Of a stretch of DNA of 64,000 nt, positions 1 to 11,140 are shown one piece after another. A program made the translations under genes and the position numbers. Origin of the DNA: Paramecium octaurelia (lineage: Eukaryota > Ciliophora > Oligohymenophorea > Peniculida > Parameciidae); the NCBI GenBank assembly GCA_905182995.1, contig CAJJDP010000118.1:239062-303061 (forward strand), given 5' to 3'. The notes beneath the pieces are model-generated. The model saw only the letters and a program-made list of their open reading frames with translations, was not told the origin of the DNA and searched no databases. The stretch's first letter is position 1, and every line of letters begins with the position of its first letter.

Positions 1-912
1 AAAACGGTGAAAACTATACCATCCCCATAAAAATAATCCTAAGAGAAGAGCAACGAGAGTCAATCAAAAGAATTATGTAATTTGTTATAGAACTACTCAG
101 AGCCAATTTTAGATTATTATACTAAATTGGATGTATGTTATTTAAATATATTTTTAGACTGAAACTCCTAAAAATAGTTTATAAAATCATTCTATAAATA
201 CCAGTTTGAGAGCAAAAATGATAGATTGGATAGTTGAAGTTCTTTCATCTTATAAATGCAAGGATCAAACGTTTCATTTATCAATAAGATTGATGGATTT
301 GTATCTATCAAAAACTACTCAGAAACATCTTCCATAGGACTTGCATTTAGTTGGAGTCTCATCAATGTTTATAGCATGTAAATATGAGGAAATCTATCCT
401 GTGAAATTGCAGGTAGTTTATGAAAAAATTGCACACAAAAAATTAACTAAGGAAGAAATCAAGGACAAAGAAGCAGACATATTATAAGTTCTTGATTTCA
501 ATTTGAATGGAACTACAATATTAGATATCATAACAATGGTCTTGTCAATTCTAAATCTACATTAATAGTTATATGAAGTGGCTAATTTTTTAGCAAAATT
601 AGTATTTATTATAATTTAAAGCAGGCTTTATTTGATTATGAATTTGTCAACTAATACTCATATTTGTAGTTAGCATGTGCAGTTTTAATTGTCAGTACAA
701 AGACGATAGAATTGATTGATTAAAATTTATCATCAGAAGTGACTATCTCATTGATTATATCTACATTAAAACTAGATTATAAAGATTCCATTACTTGTGC
801 CAATAGATTATTAGAATAGGCCAAAGGATTTGAGAAACAGTTTCCTAATTTAGAAAATCTTAAGAAATTCAGTAAGTTTCAAATTTCAGACATTATGTAA
901 ACCTAATGTTGA
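1..912 (+). CDS. B-type cyclin, 5' end outside window
   Basis: Mitotic-cyclin-type regulatory subunit of a cyclin-dependent kinase. The frame is open from base 1, so the N-terminus lies upstream; 288 residues are visible. Two tiny introns (133-157, 25 nt; 602-621, 20 nt) restore one frame ending in TGA at 910-912. The cyclin-box signature reads LRAKMIDWIVEVL, followed by FHLSIRLMDLYLS, VGVSSMFIACKYEEIYP and a second cyclin fold containing LDYKDSITCANRLL. The MIDW and ACKYEE motifs are classic for A/B cyclins; choosing between subfamilies would need the missing N-terminus (destruction box). The next gene is convergent. Confidence 0.93.
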
Positions 913-1257
913 CTTTTACTTTTATATAATTTTTAAGAACTTATTTTATGTTATAATGTAAAATTGATTTATCAATACTGAAATTGCGAATGTTAATTGT
1001 GTCGTAGTTAAATTCTTCTCTTAAACATTAGAATAAAAAGGGCACATTAAAATTAATTAATTTTTTATAAAATTTTAATATATTATTAAAATGCCATTAG
1101 CATAAATTTAAAGATTTATTATATTCTTGAACCATTTTAAAGATGAACTTGTTTTAAAAGCTCATAATTGGATTCAACGTCATTAAATATAAATAATATG
1201 AACAAATACTATAGAATTTTCTTTTATTAGAGATTTGATCACGATATATTAATATTT
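913..1257. other. intergenic spacer
   Basis: AT-rich spacer between the convergent cyclin and HTH genes. A 36-codon ORF on the plus strand starts at 1091 (MPLAQIQRF), but it has no recognisable domain and is probably chance. Confidence 0.5.
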
Positions 1258-2005
1258 TCAAGTTCTTAGCTTAGTATGTGGTAATTTGTGAAGCTGTTAT
1301 TAAAATGGTTGTTATGTGAAGGGTAATTATGGCTGCAGTTAAGAATGTGAGTCAAATTCTAATTTGATTGATCCTCGAGAGTTGAAATCAAGGATTGATT
1401 GAAATACGTGTTACGATGCAAGTAACATGCTTTGAATGGTGGATTAATATATTAAATTTGGTTAATTCATCCTAGATACAAGCGCCTAAATGAATTTAGA
1501 GTATTAAGTTTGCAATTAGGATAGCTATTGGTTTGATATGATTATCTGATCAAGTTGTGATGGTTGTTTGTCAATGTATATCTAAATATAACAAAAATAA
1601 CGAATACCGATTGAATATCAGATTGGATACTCAAGGGTTGTACAACCATAGTGAAGGGATTTATGACACATATTTTTAGAATACTTTCAACTTTTAACTT
1701 CTTCTTTCTAGTTTCTTTTTTTCCTATTCGACCTTCTCTTTCATATGTCTTCTAGATCGTTCGTACGGTGCAATACTTCAATTACAGTTTGCTAGCCACC
1801 TAAAGAGATATTAATTGAAAAAGCAACTTATATAAATAGAAGGATATAGAAGAGGAGTGATAAGAAAGATTATAATTAATACCTCTTGTAATGATAATTT
1901 TTAATTGAATAGCATATCAAGTACTAGTTTTCTTTGGTCACATTCGATTTTTTGATATTGTTTACTTTTCTTTGATTTGTCTTCAATGTTATTGGATTTG
2001 CCCAT
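1258..2005 (-). CDS. helix-turn-helix protein (Tc1-transposase-like HTH)
   Basis: Predicted DNA-binding protein of 212 residues. After a lysine-rich start (MGKSNNIEDKSKK) comes a homeodomain-like HTH: QRKLVLDMLFNQKLSLQEVA then SKLQLKYCTVRTIQKTYERE and a basic tail GRIGKKETRKKKLK. This arrangement resembles the HTH of Tc1/mariner transposases, but no catalytic DDE domain follows; the C-terminus is Q/N/S-rich, so it is more likely a small regulator. Splicing needs an ordinary 26-nt intron (1582-1607) and an exceptionally long one of 83 nt (1800-1882) cutting directly through the HTH. With both removed the frame runs to TGA at 1258-1260. Target unknown. Confidence 0.75.
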
Positions 2006-2293
2006 GCTTTGTGAACCTTTTTAATTATTATTTTTGAAAAATGTTATCAAAACCAGATCTGGCTTTTAATTTAAAAAAGATTCATTAGTGTCTAAATTTT
2101 TATAATGACATTGTATTCTATTTTTATACAGCTTCTAAATCTTATTTAATGAAACTATACAAATTTATTAAAGCTCTAGTTTGACTTTTTTAAATAATGA
2201 TTATCATAAAATTTCTATACTTTAAAATGAATTGAACTTTCAAAGTAAGTATTATTGTTTTTGATTTTAATTTTTGTATCAAAAATAAATATA

Positions 2294-2893
2294 TCATAAT
2301 TAAACTTTTTTCCTTCTTTGAGCAGCACTTTCGTCTTCATCTTGTTCTTCCTCTTCATCCTATCTTGGTTAAGAAATAGATTTTTTGGATTCCCTTTCTT
2401 CCATTCTTCTTCCTTTTCTACTGACTTCAGCCTTCATCCTTTCTTAATCCTTTGCCTTGAAAATATCAAACAAGAATAATCGATAGACACAATGAAATTC
2501 TTTAATATCATCAAAATGTAAAGGTCTTCCTAATTCAAAGTCCCCTTTTAATGAGACACCTTTGTTTAGTTGGAAGTAGAGAGTTAAAACAAAGTTTTAG
2601 GTTTGATCAACACAAACTTCAAAATTCCTTTGACTAATGGATCGATGCATCATATCAAAATAACTATTGTAAGTTCCTTCTAATCCGCTTTTTTTGCGTT
2701 TTTATTCAAATTTTTCCAAATCAAAATCTTCTACCCAAAAATCGAAACCATTTGTAACTTGAATTTTGCAACGTCCCTTACTCTCCATAGGTTGAAAATA
2801 GATGATGTACTCTTTTTAATTGTAGATGATGAGTGTATTAAGGAATGCCAATTTGCCAAGTGCTCTACAGAATTCAACTCTTCTCTCTGTCAT
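2294..2893 (-). CDS. XRCC4/PAXX-like head-domain protein (candidate NHEJ factor)
   Basis: Intronless, 199 residues. The first 150 residues follow the pattern of the XRCC4/XLF/PAXX head domain: a beta strand with a tryptophan (GFDFWVEDFDLEKFEQ, W53), a short helical insert, paired strands FEVCVDQTQ and FVLTLYFQLN, then VSLKGDFELGRP leading into a long helix (FDDIKEFHCVYRLFLFDIFK). Compare human XRCC4 VSFRLGSFNLEKVE followed by its coiled-coil stalk. The tail is short, charged and ends RRKKVQL, so no long XRCC4 stalk is present; a PAXX- or XLF-like version is possible. The family match is my own pattern comparison, not a search. Such a protein would support end joining, which ciliates rely on during programmed DNA elimination. 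Confidence 0.45.
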
Positions 2894-2986
2894 AAATTAA
2901 TAATATAGTGTACAGGTGTGTAGTATGGGAATTAAAAATAGTTAATATCATGCTTATTATTGTTTAATTAATTATAAATTTAATTA

Positions 2987-4738
2987 ATGATGGAAACAGA
3001 AAACTAATAAATTGGTAATTAGATTAAACCTAAGACTACAATTCTTTGTTCAATTTGTGATCTTGCTTTCACTCCCAGTGAGTAGAAGACACTTATTTGC
3101 ACAAATTGTATCATCAATTAGACTGACATTACTGTTGGTATAACCAAGGAGGGTATTGTAAATTACTGTCGATTCTGTCATCGTTATTTAAGACCACCTT
3201 GGACTTTGTGTGAGAGGGAATCAAAAGAGTTATTGAGCATTTGTTTAAAGAGATTGAGAGGGTAAATGATATTTGAATACATTTGCTTAGATTGAATAAA
3301 GTCAAAATCATAGATGCTGCCTTTGTGTACACTGAACCAAGTTCAAAGAGAATCAAAGTCAAATTAACAATTCAGAAGGAAGTGCTCAACAATACTAATA
3401 TGCAATAAGTAAGGATTCCATAACTAATTAGACATTCATATGCGAATTCGTGGAACATTATCAACAATGTGAAGATTGTAAAAAGGAATTCACTCCTCAC
3501 ACTTGGGGAGCAGCAGTCTAAGTTCGTTAAAGAGTGGATCATAAGAAAACATTCTTTTATTTGGAACAATTACTATTGAAATACAATGCAAATGACAAAG
3601 TGTTGAAAATAGAACAAGTTGATGATGGATTGGATTTCTTCTATAAATCAAGGTCACATGCCAATAGATTAGTAGAATACTTATCAACTATATTGCCAAT
3701 AAGAGTGTAACAATCTAAATAATTGGTATCACATGATGCTAGCAGCAATCTCTTCAATTATAAGTATGTTTATGCAGTAGATTTGCCTAAAGTGTGTAAA
3801 GATGATCTAGTTATTCTGCCTTAGAAATTGTGCAAAGAATTGGGAGGAGTGGGCAGAGTACAATTATGTTATAAATTGACAACCATCATTCACTTAATTG
3901 ATCCCCTCTCAATGAAATGTTCAGATCTATCCATTGAAGCTTTTTCTTTGTATGAAAATGAAATTGAAGTCTATAACCTAAAAACACATCAACATGAATT
4001 CACTGTTGTTGATGTTGAACGTATTCATACCAGAAATTTGAATGAAAGTTATATCTCAAGTTCATAAAATGCATTCTTACCAAAATTGACAAGAGTTACT
4101 ATTATTAGGGAATCTAATAATTACGTACCTGTGACTGTAAAAAGTCATTTGGGAGACATACTCAAAACAGGTCAGGTTGCTATTGGTTATGATTTAACTT
4201 AATTGACTATTGAATCTTTGGAGGATATTTCTAATTATCCTGAATGCATATTAGTGAAGAGACAAATCAATAAGGAAGCCAGGAAATTGAGAATCTTCAA
4301 GTTGAAGAGATTGGAAGCTCAGAATGTTATGGAAGAGGAAGGAGGAGAAAGAAAGAGAAATTAATGTATTCAATTATTTCATTATCTTTTTTAGAGAAGA
4401 AATAGAATGATTAAGAGGAGCAATTCGAAGAATTCTTAGATGATGTAGAAAAGGATAAAGAGATGAGAAAGAACATCAATTTATATAGAGATGAAGAAAA
4501 GATTAAAAAGTTAAGTAAAGAGGATTTGAAGAAGAAATAAAAGAAACAAGTTTAGTAATAGAAAAAAGATAATGATGATGAATGGTAAGATGATGATGAG
4601 GATGATGTTAAATTAGAAGATTTAATGAAAGATTTGAATTTGGAAGATAAACCAGAATTAGCTGAACCTGTTGATGAAGTTTAAGATGAAATCAATCAAT
4701 TTATTACCAAATTAGAAAAAGTAACAATAGAAAAATGA
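2987..4738 (+). CDS. NMD3: NMD3, 60S ribosomal subunit export adaptor
   Basis: Adaptor that links pre-60S subunits to the nuclear export machinery. 556 residues after removing introns 3262-3290, 3409-3431 and 4366-4394. The N-terminal zinc region has the family's CxxC pairs (CSIC, CTNC, CRFC, CEDC) and the diagnostic stretch YCRFCHRYLRPPWTLCERES, then LNKVKIIDAAFVYTEPHSKR-like sequence. The C-terminus is acidic with poly-Asp/Glu blocks, where the family carries export signals. Start ATG at 2987 (a second in-frame ATG follows immediately). Divergent from the XRCC4-like gene with 93 bp between start codons. Confidence 0.95.
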
Positions 4739-4787
4739 TATATATATATATATTCTTATTTTTAACACATATTCACATAAACATTAA

Positions 4788-7700
4788 TCAAGTTGTTTTC
4801 ACTTAATTTTACTCTCCTTACTTTAGCTATGATAGTTCATATTATTATTCCTCATTCAATTTTCTTCTTTTCTATTTCTACTAAGGAATACAAATCCACA
4901 TGAGTATTAAACCTAATCCCACTGCTAAACTAATTCCCATGACTATTAATATATAATCTATTTTTGATTCTTCAATCTTCACTTCTTCTTTATTCTTCAT
5001 TTTCATATCATTTGTCTTATTATAAATTAAAGCGACATTATAAAAATAAGTGTATGGAATATCACAACCCTCATAATAAGCTTTAAATACAAGTTATCCA
5101 TATATTAATTCTCTATTAATCAGCACTACAATTTTGTATTACACGTACCTATAAATTGTATAGTTTCCTGTTTCTCTTTCACTTCTAAAATGGAAGTATT
5201 GTAAAATATAGAACTGTCATTCGTATATATTGCCAGAAACTCAATATCAATTTCACAACCTAGAGGTCTCATGTAGTCCTCTTGGTTAGAGAAATGCATA
5301 ATATAGCTATACGTTATTCTTAATAATCTTACATTAGTTTATTTAAATTTACACTCCCAGTTTTTTTTCGTTTCATTGCATTAACAGTTACTTCTAAATA
5401 ATCACTTGACAATTTAATGATTTCAAATCTTGTATTCTTTTAATTCCATTAATCATGAGAATATTAAAGATGTGGCACTAGACTAACTATATTAAATGGA
5501 TATGGATAAGGTTTCTCTGTTACCTAAATTTTGAAATATGTTTCTCTTTAATAGCCTTGAGATTATTTCTGCAAATGAGTCTTCCCTAGACAATCGAATT
5601 TCTCAAATCGCAATTCTTATTCATAAGTTGCTTAAATATTGTATTATTAAATCTCCTCAATTATTTCAATATAATGGTTGTTAAAATTAATATACTTAAG
5701 TTTATTTTTGTTATTATAGTCATCCACTAGAATATAGTAGTTATCACTGCATTAGAGGATGATTTAGTATGGTGTTTCAATTTGTTGAAATTAATAAATG
5801 AATCTTTTCTTTGATTTGTTGATGATTAACTCTGATTTTGGAATTATCTTTGATTTATTTTGTTACTCATCATTAAAAAAGACTTCAATTATTACATCAG
5901 ATTAACTTGAAACTTATATTATATAATCTTAATCAATTCTGCCAATTTTAAAATTAAATAATGTTTAATTACGACTTATAGTATTTTTGCTGTTGAATAC
6001 TCGACCTAATTGTAAAATGATTGGATTTTCACGATTGCTTAGATTGATAGAATAATAAGAATCCTTCCCAATTTGCAATATACAAGTTTCATTTATCGGG
6101 ATCAAGTGGTTAGAGTATGTTAGATCCATTGTAATAATGCGTTTAATTTTAAAGTTAAAAGTCAAAGTGATAGACTTTGAGTAAACAAATAAATTCAACT
6201 CTCCTGGAGAAAGTTCGAATTCACAAGCATCTAGGCATTAATCATAATAAATTCTACCATACGGAATTGAAAATGGAATTTTATTATATATAAGAAGAAT
6301 AGATAATGAAGTTGGTCTAATTGGATGAAGAGATAAAATATATGTGCAAGAGTAGCATACATTCTTATCAATTTACATTATTCCTCCAAAAAGATCACTA
6401 TTATTAGCCAACTCTATTGTTTCATTCATATTTTCGATCCTTATTGAGGCGATGATATTCCTCATATTCTGAATCATTATTCGAAATGGTTCTTAGTGGT
6501 TATTCAAATAAAAATATTAAACAGTGTCATTTATGGAAGTTTCAACAAATTATCCATTATGAATGTAATGCATCTAGAAACCTCCCAGATGTAACAATAT
6601 TTCAAAGATGCAATTTTGAGACAATACTCCAATCATATATTGTCCGATATTATCTTTCTCTGATATTGTTAGCGTATCTGATGCAAATTTATAAGAGTAT
6701 TTGTCTACAGAAGGATAAATGATATCATCTTGTGTTTTAGATTTCTAGACATAAATATCGCATTTACATTCTTATAATGGTATAACAGTAATTTGGATGT
6801 CTTCTATTACTTCGCTAATCTCAAAGTAGTAATAAGACATGCTATTTTAGCTGGCATATCCAATCATCATTTCTAGATTTCTAATGACAGTGTATTTTGA
6901 GGATACAATGATATTGAAATAATCAAAATGTCCTAAGACATAAGCATCTATTAACAAGATGCAGCCTTTATCTTGACATTTGATTAGATTAGTTTAATTT
7001 ATGAAAAGTAATTTATTGGATGAACTAGCACTAAATAACTCTTTTATGTCATGTTTGGCTAAGGTCGGATAGTCCTCTTTTTCGATATCTTGCGAGTCAT
7101 AATCAAGAATATTGCACAATAATTCGATTAAATTGAATTTAGTAATTGCTTAAATCTTAATAGGATAAATGAAATTTCTAGGGATTAAATAATAAAAGTA
7201 GAAATGCTGTTAGTCTAAGATTGGCCTAGTTTACATGATATTATCTTTTAATTCGATCATAGAATCAGAATCTTGAATTAGAAGAGTGTACTTGTTGGAT
7301 CCTATGCTGTACACTCCAATGTATAGGATATTGTCATAAATGACGTTAGGAATGACGATGTGATTGGAATTTGATTTGATTAGGTATTCATAATTTAATT
7401 AATTAGGATATTTGTTTATGCTACTGATATAAATCTAGAGATTGTTGTTATCATTTTATTCTGATTAATAAGTTACAATAATGTATATTGATTTACTATT
7501 TTAGATTGATTGGTAGTAAAAATATAAGGTTTGTTAGTTTTTAAGCAAACCATAAAATGTATCATCACAGAATAGTTCCAAAAAGGAACTCTGTTGGTAG
7601 AACATTATTTGATATGATTCATTAACTTCATTAGAGGTAGTTTTAACATATAAGTAATAAAACTGTTTGGGATTTTCAATAATTAAAGTTTGCTATAAGC

Positions 7701-9757
7701 TTGTTAAGGCAAGATTAGATTCATAAGGAGATTCGTTAGCATTATATTTATCACTACTAAGTATGTAACAAATAAAGTTACCATATAATGATTTTAGATT
7801 TAAATAGAAGCTAGCATTCTCGGTAATTTCAAAGCTAAAGTAAAGATCAAAATCAATAGTTTTGAATTGAGTTCCAATTAGAAGGGGAATGTAAGTAATT
7901 TATGGTGTGACTATATTTTTTATAATTTCAATAAGAGAATATTTCAAGTTGGTTATTGCTTATATTTGAATTGTATAAGAGCGGCTTTCTTCTAGATCAT
8001 AATTCATAAAATCAATTTATTTAGTTGTTAATTTCTTCTCCTAAGAGATTGTTTTGGTAGTATCAATACCAGAATATATTATATTTGATTTTCCTTCATA
8101 TGCTGCTAAAACGAAATAAATCTGTTTATCATGTTATTAAGTTTCAAAAGTCTAATAATTGTCTTAGGCTTGTTACTTCAGAAATTTATAATTGATTGTA
8201 TATTCATCAAATTTAATTAAAGGATGACCGATAATGTGTTCTTGTATCAAAGAGAATCTCATGAAATCAACATAACTGTAGATAGCAAGTACAAATGCAA
8301 AGTTAAAAGATTTTTTTTCAATCCAGAATGAAGTTACATTATCATAGCTCTTGGTAGTATTGAATTAGATAACTATTTCATTTGAAATTTGGAGAATATC
8401 AGAAGGAAAAGTGGATGCTTGTTATGGAGTGATCGAACAATTATAATAATTCTCTGGATCTGCTTTTTACAGGTATTCCTATATGTCATCGACAAATGCC
8501 ATCTCTTCAGAATCTTTAATGCATAATTTGCTTAATAAGACACCGTGTCCTTTTGGAAAAATTGCAATTACCCTTAGATTGACTATCTCAATTTAATCAA
8601 TTAATTGGAATAAATATAAAGCAACTTAATTCTTCTCTAAGACTCCAGCTTATTTCTTTGAGCGCTAAAATATCTACCTTGGATTGTCACTTATTTTTAC
8701 TTCTAAATTGTATTCTACCATCTCAACTTTGGCTTTAATTGCAATTAAATAGACTTCTGTGTAAATCATTTTGTATGGAGGAATAGTATAATCATTATGG
8801 TTTTGATCGAATTAGTACTACCAATCAAAATCCAAATAATCACGTTTACATCTATCTTCAATGCAGGGTTATACGTAGATGGAAACTTGTTGATCTAAAC
8901 ACTTCACATCAAATATTAACACATGTTCCTTGAAATCATTAATAATCAATTTATAAAAATTTACATTACCTCTTAGTATTTGATCATGTTATTGTTAATA
9001 TAAACTGATTTCATGGAATTTTTAAAAGGGATTAGCCACAATCAGAAAGTAACATTCTTTATTGATGAATGCTGTCAATACATTTTAAGGATGAGTGGAA
9101 TTTCTCTGTAAACACATAAGTCCCTCTTAGTTGTAAAAGGTTTATTGAATATCGAATTTTAATGCAGTAGGAATTGTTTCGTTCATGTTTATGTAAATAT
9201 CAAATTCATTATTCAAAGGAAACTACATCAATTTAAGACAAAGTCTATCGTATTCAATATTAGCTAAATTTAGTTTAAATGCTTTTTCTTATTCTAACTT
9301 CACGATCATCACTCCTTCCATAAAAGTATTCTTTGTCATTACTTTTAGTTCATAGTGACAATTATATAGACAGAGCACTACAAAGTAATATGTTATTTTG
9401 GATATATTTTTTATTGATTCTAATTGGCAAAGAATTTGATTTTCAATTTTGCATTCTTAAGCATTACTAATCTTTCTTAAATACTAAATAAACACATACG
9501 TAATTTCAACTTTACTCATGTATAACTAATGTTATGGACGAGCATCATTTAATGTTGCTAAAAATACAAAAACCTCTCTCTCTTGCAGAATTTCTAATTT
9601 ATAATGATAGACTGGATAATGAAGCCATGAGTTTGGCACCTCTCTAATGTTTTAAATTTATATATACTTACCCATAATATTTATATGATTTATCAATCTC
9701 CAAGTTAATTATTTCCTTTGATTTAACAAAATACAACAATATCAAAATTATATACAT
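4788..9757 (-). CDS. giant type I membrane protein, unknown function
   Basis: About 1,600 residues. The N-terminus MYIILILLYFVKS looks like a signal peptide; the far C-terminus has one hydrophobic helix (ILIVMGISLAVGLGLILMWI) followed by a short basic and Gln-rich cytoplasmic tail ending at TGA 4788-4790. Everything between looks extracellular: beta-rich, many Asn/Ser/Tyr, scattered cysteines, no motif I recognise. I followed the open frame at the 5' end, around 8.4-8.5 kb, over 5.5-6.6 kb and at the 3' end; typical small introns occur (for example GTAAGTATATAT...TTAG near 9.66 kb). That it is a single gene across the full span is inferred from those sampled stretches. Function unknown; a surface or vacuolar protein is plausible. 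Confidence 0.7.
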
Positions 9758-9763
9758 TTTATT

Positions 9764-10408
9764 ATGTTTTATAAGACTGTTTCTGATAAAAAATGCACAC
9801 CCTCTCCTTTACGCAAATGTTCCTAATATCACATTCCAAACACATACTTTTCAACTTTGAAGCAACCCCCAGAAAGAACATTCGAACCCATAGAGAAACA
9901 GAAAACATTAACTGATGAGTAACAAGAAATCTAAAAGTTGCATTAACTTATTGAGTAATTGAAAGACGAAAATTCTAAATTACGTTCTGCTGTACAATAG
10001 TAACAACTATAATTTTAATATGAAACTCAACAGTTAAATTAGCTAATAGCAAATATGCAATAAGAATAACAATCCCTTAAATAGTCTTTGATAGATCGAA
10101 CATACCAAAATAATAAGATGGTCTAATATATCGAGGAATTGTCAAGTTAACATAAAAATCTCCAATTTCAATATTAAGATGCTTACCTATAATTGTAATA
10201 GGCGGAGATCTATTCCAACTAAATAATGTTGCTCTAGAAAGAATTGAAAGGGAAAGAAGATGAAATTGAAATACTAAAAAATGAACTTCTAATTCCAACT
10301 AAAACCAATACTGAATAGTCAGAAAATCAATTAATTTTTGACTTTCTTAAAAATGTTAAACAATAATACACTGATGATGAATGTAGATCATTGCATTTAT
10401 ATGAATGA
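9764..10408 (+). CDS. coiled-coil protein, unknown
   Basis: Intronless, 214 residues. Starts MFYKTVSDKKC, with a central Gln/Leu-rich coiled coil (for example EQLKDENSKLRSAV, and heptads through KELKGKEDEIEILKNEL) and a more globular tail ending CRSLHLYE. No enzymatic motif. Its ATG lies only 6 bp from the ATG of the divergent giant membrane protein, so both promoters must sit within the neighbouring coding sequence or in those few bases. The next in-frame Met is about 100 residues downstream, so a later start would remove half of the coil. Confidence 0.75.
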
Positions 10409-10473
10409 TATTAAATATATATATATATTTTACTGTTGATAATAAGAGAAGTAAAACATAAAACAAAGATTAA

Positions 10474-10938
10474 TCAATTTTGTTTGCATCTGCAAACTGG
10501 ACAAGAATTGTTCATTCTCAACCATTTTGCAATGCAATCCTCATGGAAACCATGATTACAATTCATCATGGCGATTTGCTCTCCATTTTTAAAGTCGTCT
10601 TGACAGATGTAACAAGTCTTCTCCTATTCCCCTTGATGAGTTTATCTCTTCATGTTTTTAATTTGATCTTCAGTGGCTCCAATATTTTAATGTTCATTGT
10701 CATTATTTTAATAGAAAATTATGTGATAATACACTCTGTACTATCTGAGTGGTTATTGATAGACTTAGAAGTGTTTGGGGTGATATTGTTTGGTAACTAT
10801 TTGTTCTAAAACACATCCACAATTTTAACAGAATTATTCTGAATTTATTTATTCACCCTCTAAACGATAATGTGATTCCTTTTAACATAGGTGACACCAA
10901 TAGTTTTTGAAAGCAACTTGATATTAACTTTGATTCAT
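10474..10938 (-). CDS. RING-H2 finger protein, putative E3 ubiquitin ligase
   Basis: Intronless, 154 residues. The C-terminal RING-H2 domain is complete: CYICQDDF, then CNHGFHEDCIAKWL and CPVCRC, giving C-x2-C...C-x-H-x2-H...C-x2-C. The N-terminus has a second small zinc ribbon (CHLCQKE...FCQNCGC), an arrangement shared with RNF126/RNF115-type ligases and many ciliate RING proteins. No transmembrane segment, so probably cytosolic. Substrate unknown. Confidence 0.9.
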
Positions 10939-11140
10939 TGTGATTTTAGATTAATAATTCTATAAGACTTAAACTTAGATGGTTTTGAAACAATTTTTAG
11001 TAAATTCTCGAAATCAGAAGAATTTAAAAATTCTAGAAAGTATAATAATAAAATAAGAATCAAATCACACACATTATTAAATAAATATTTTAATAATTAT
11101 AATTCTTTATAGCAAATGAACATTAATAAATATTAAAAAA
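10939..11140. other. intergenic spacer
   Basis: About 200 bp of AT-rich DNA separating the divergent RING-H2 and RING-CH/FHA genes; nothing else recognised. Confidence 0.5.

Noticed and set aside
1290-1560. Cysteine-containing plus-strand ORF fragments between the cyclin and HTH genes
   Set aside because: They are antisense shadows of the HTH gene, whose last exon covers the region once the 26-nt intron at 1582-1607 is removed.
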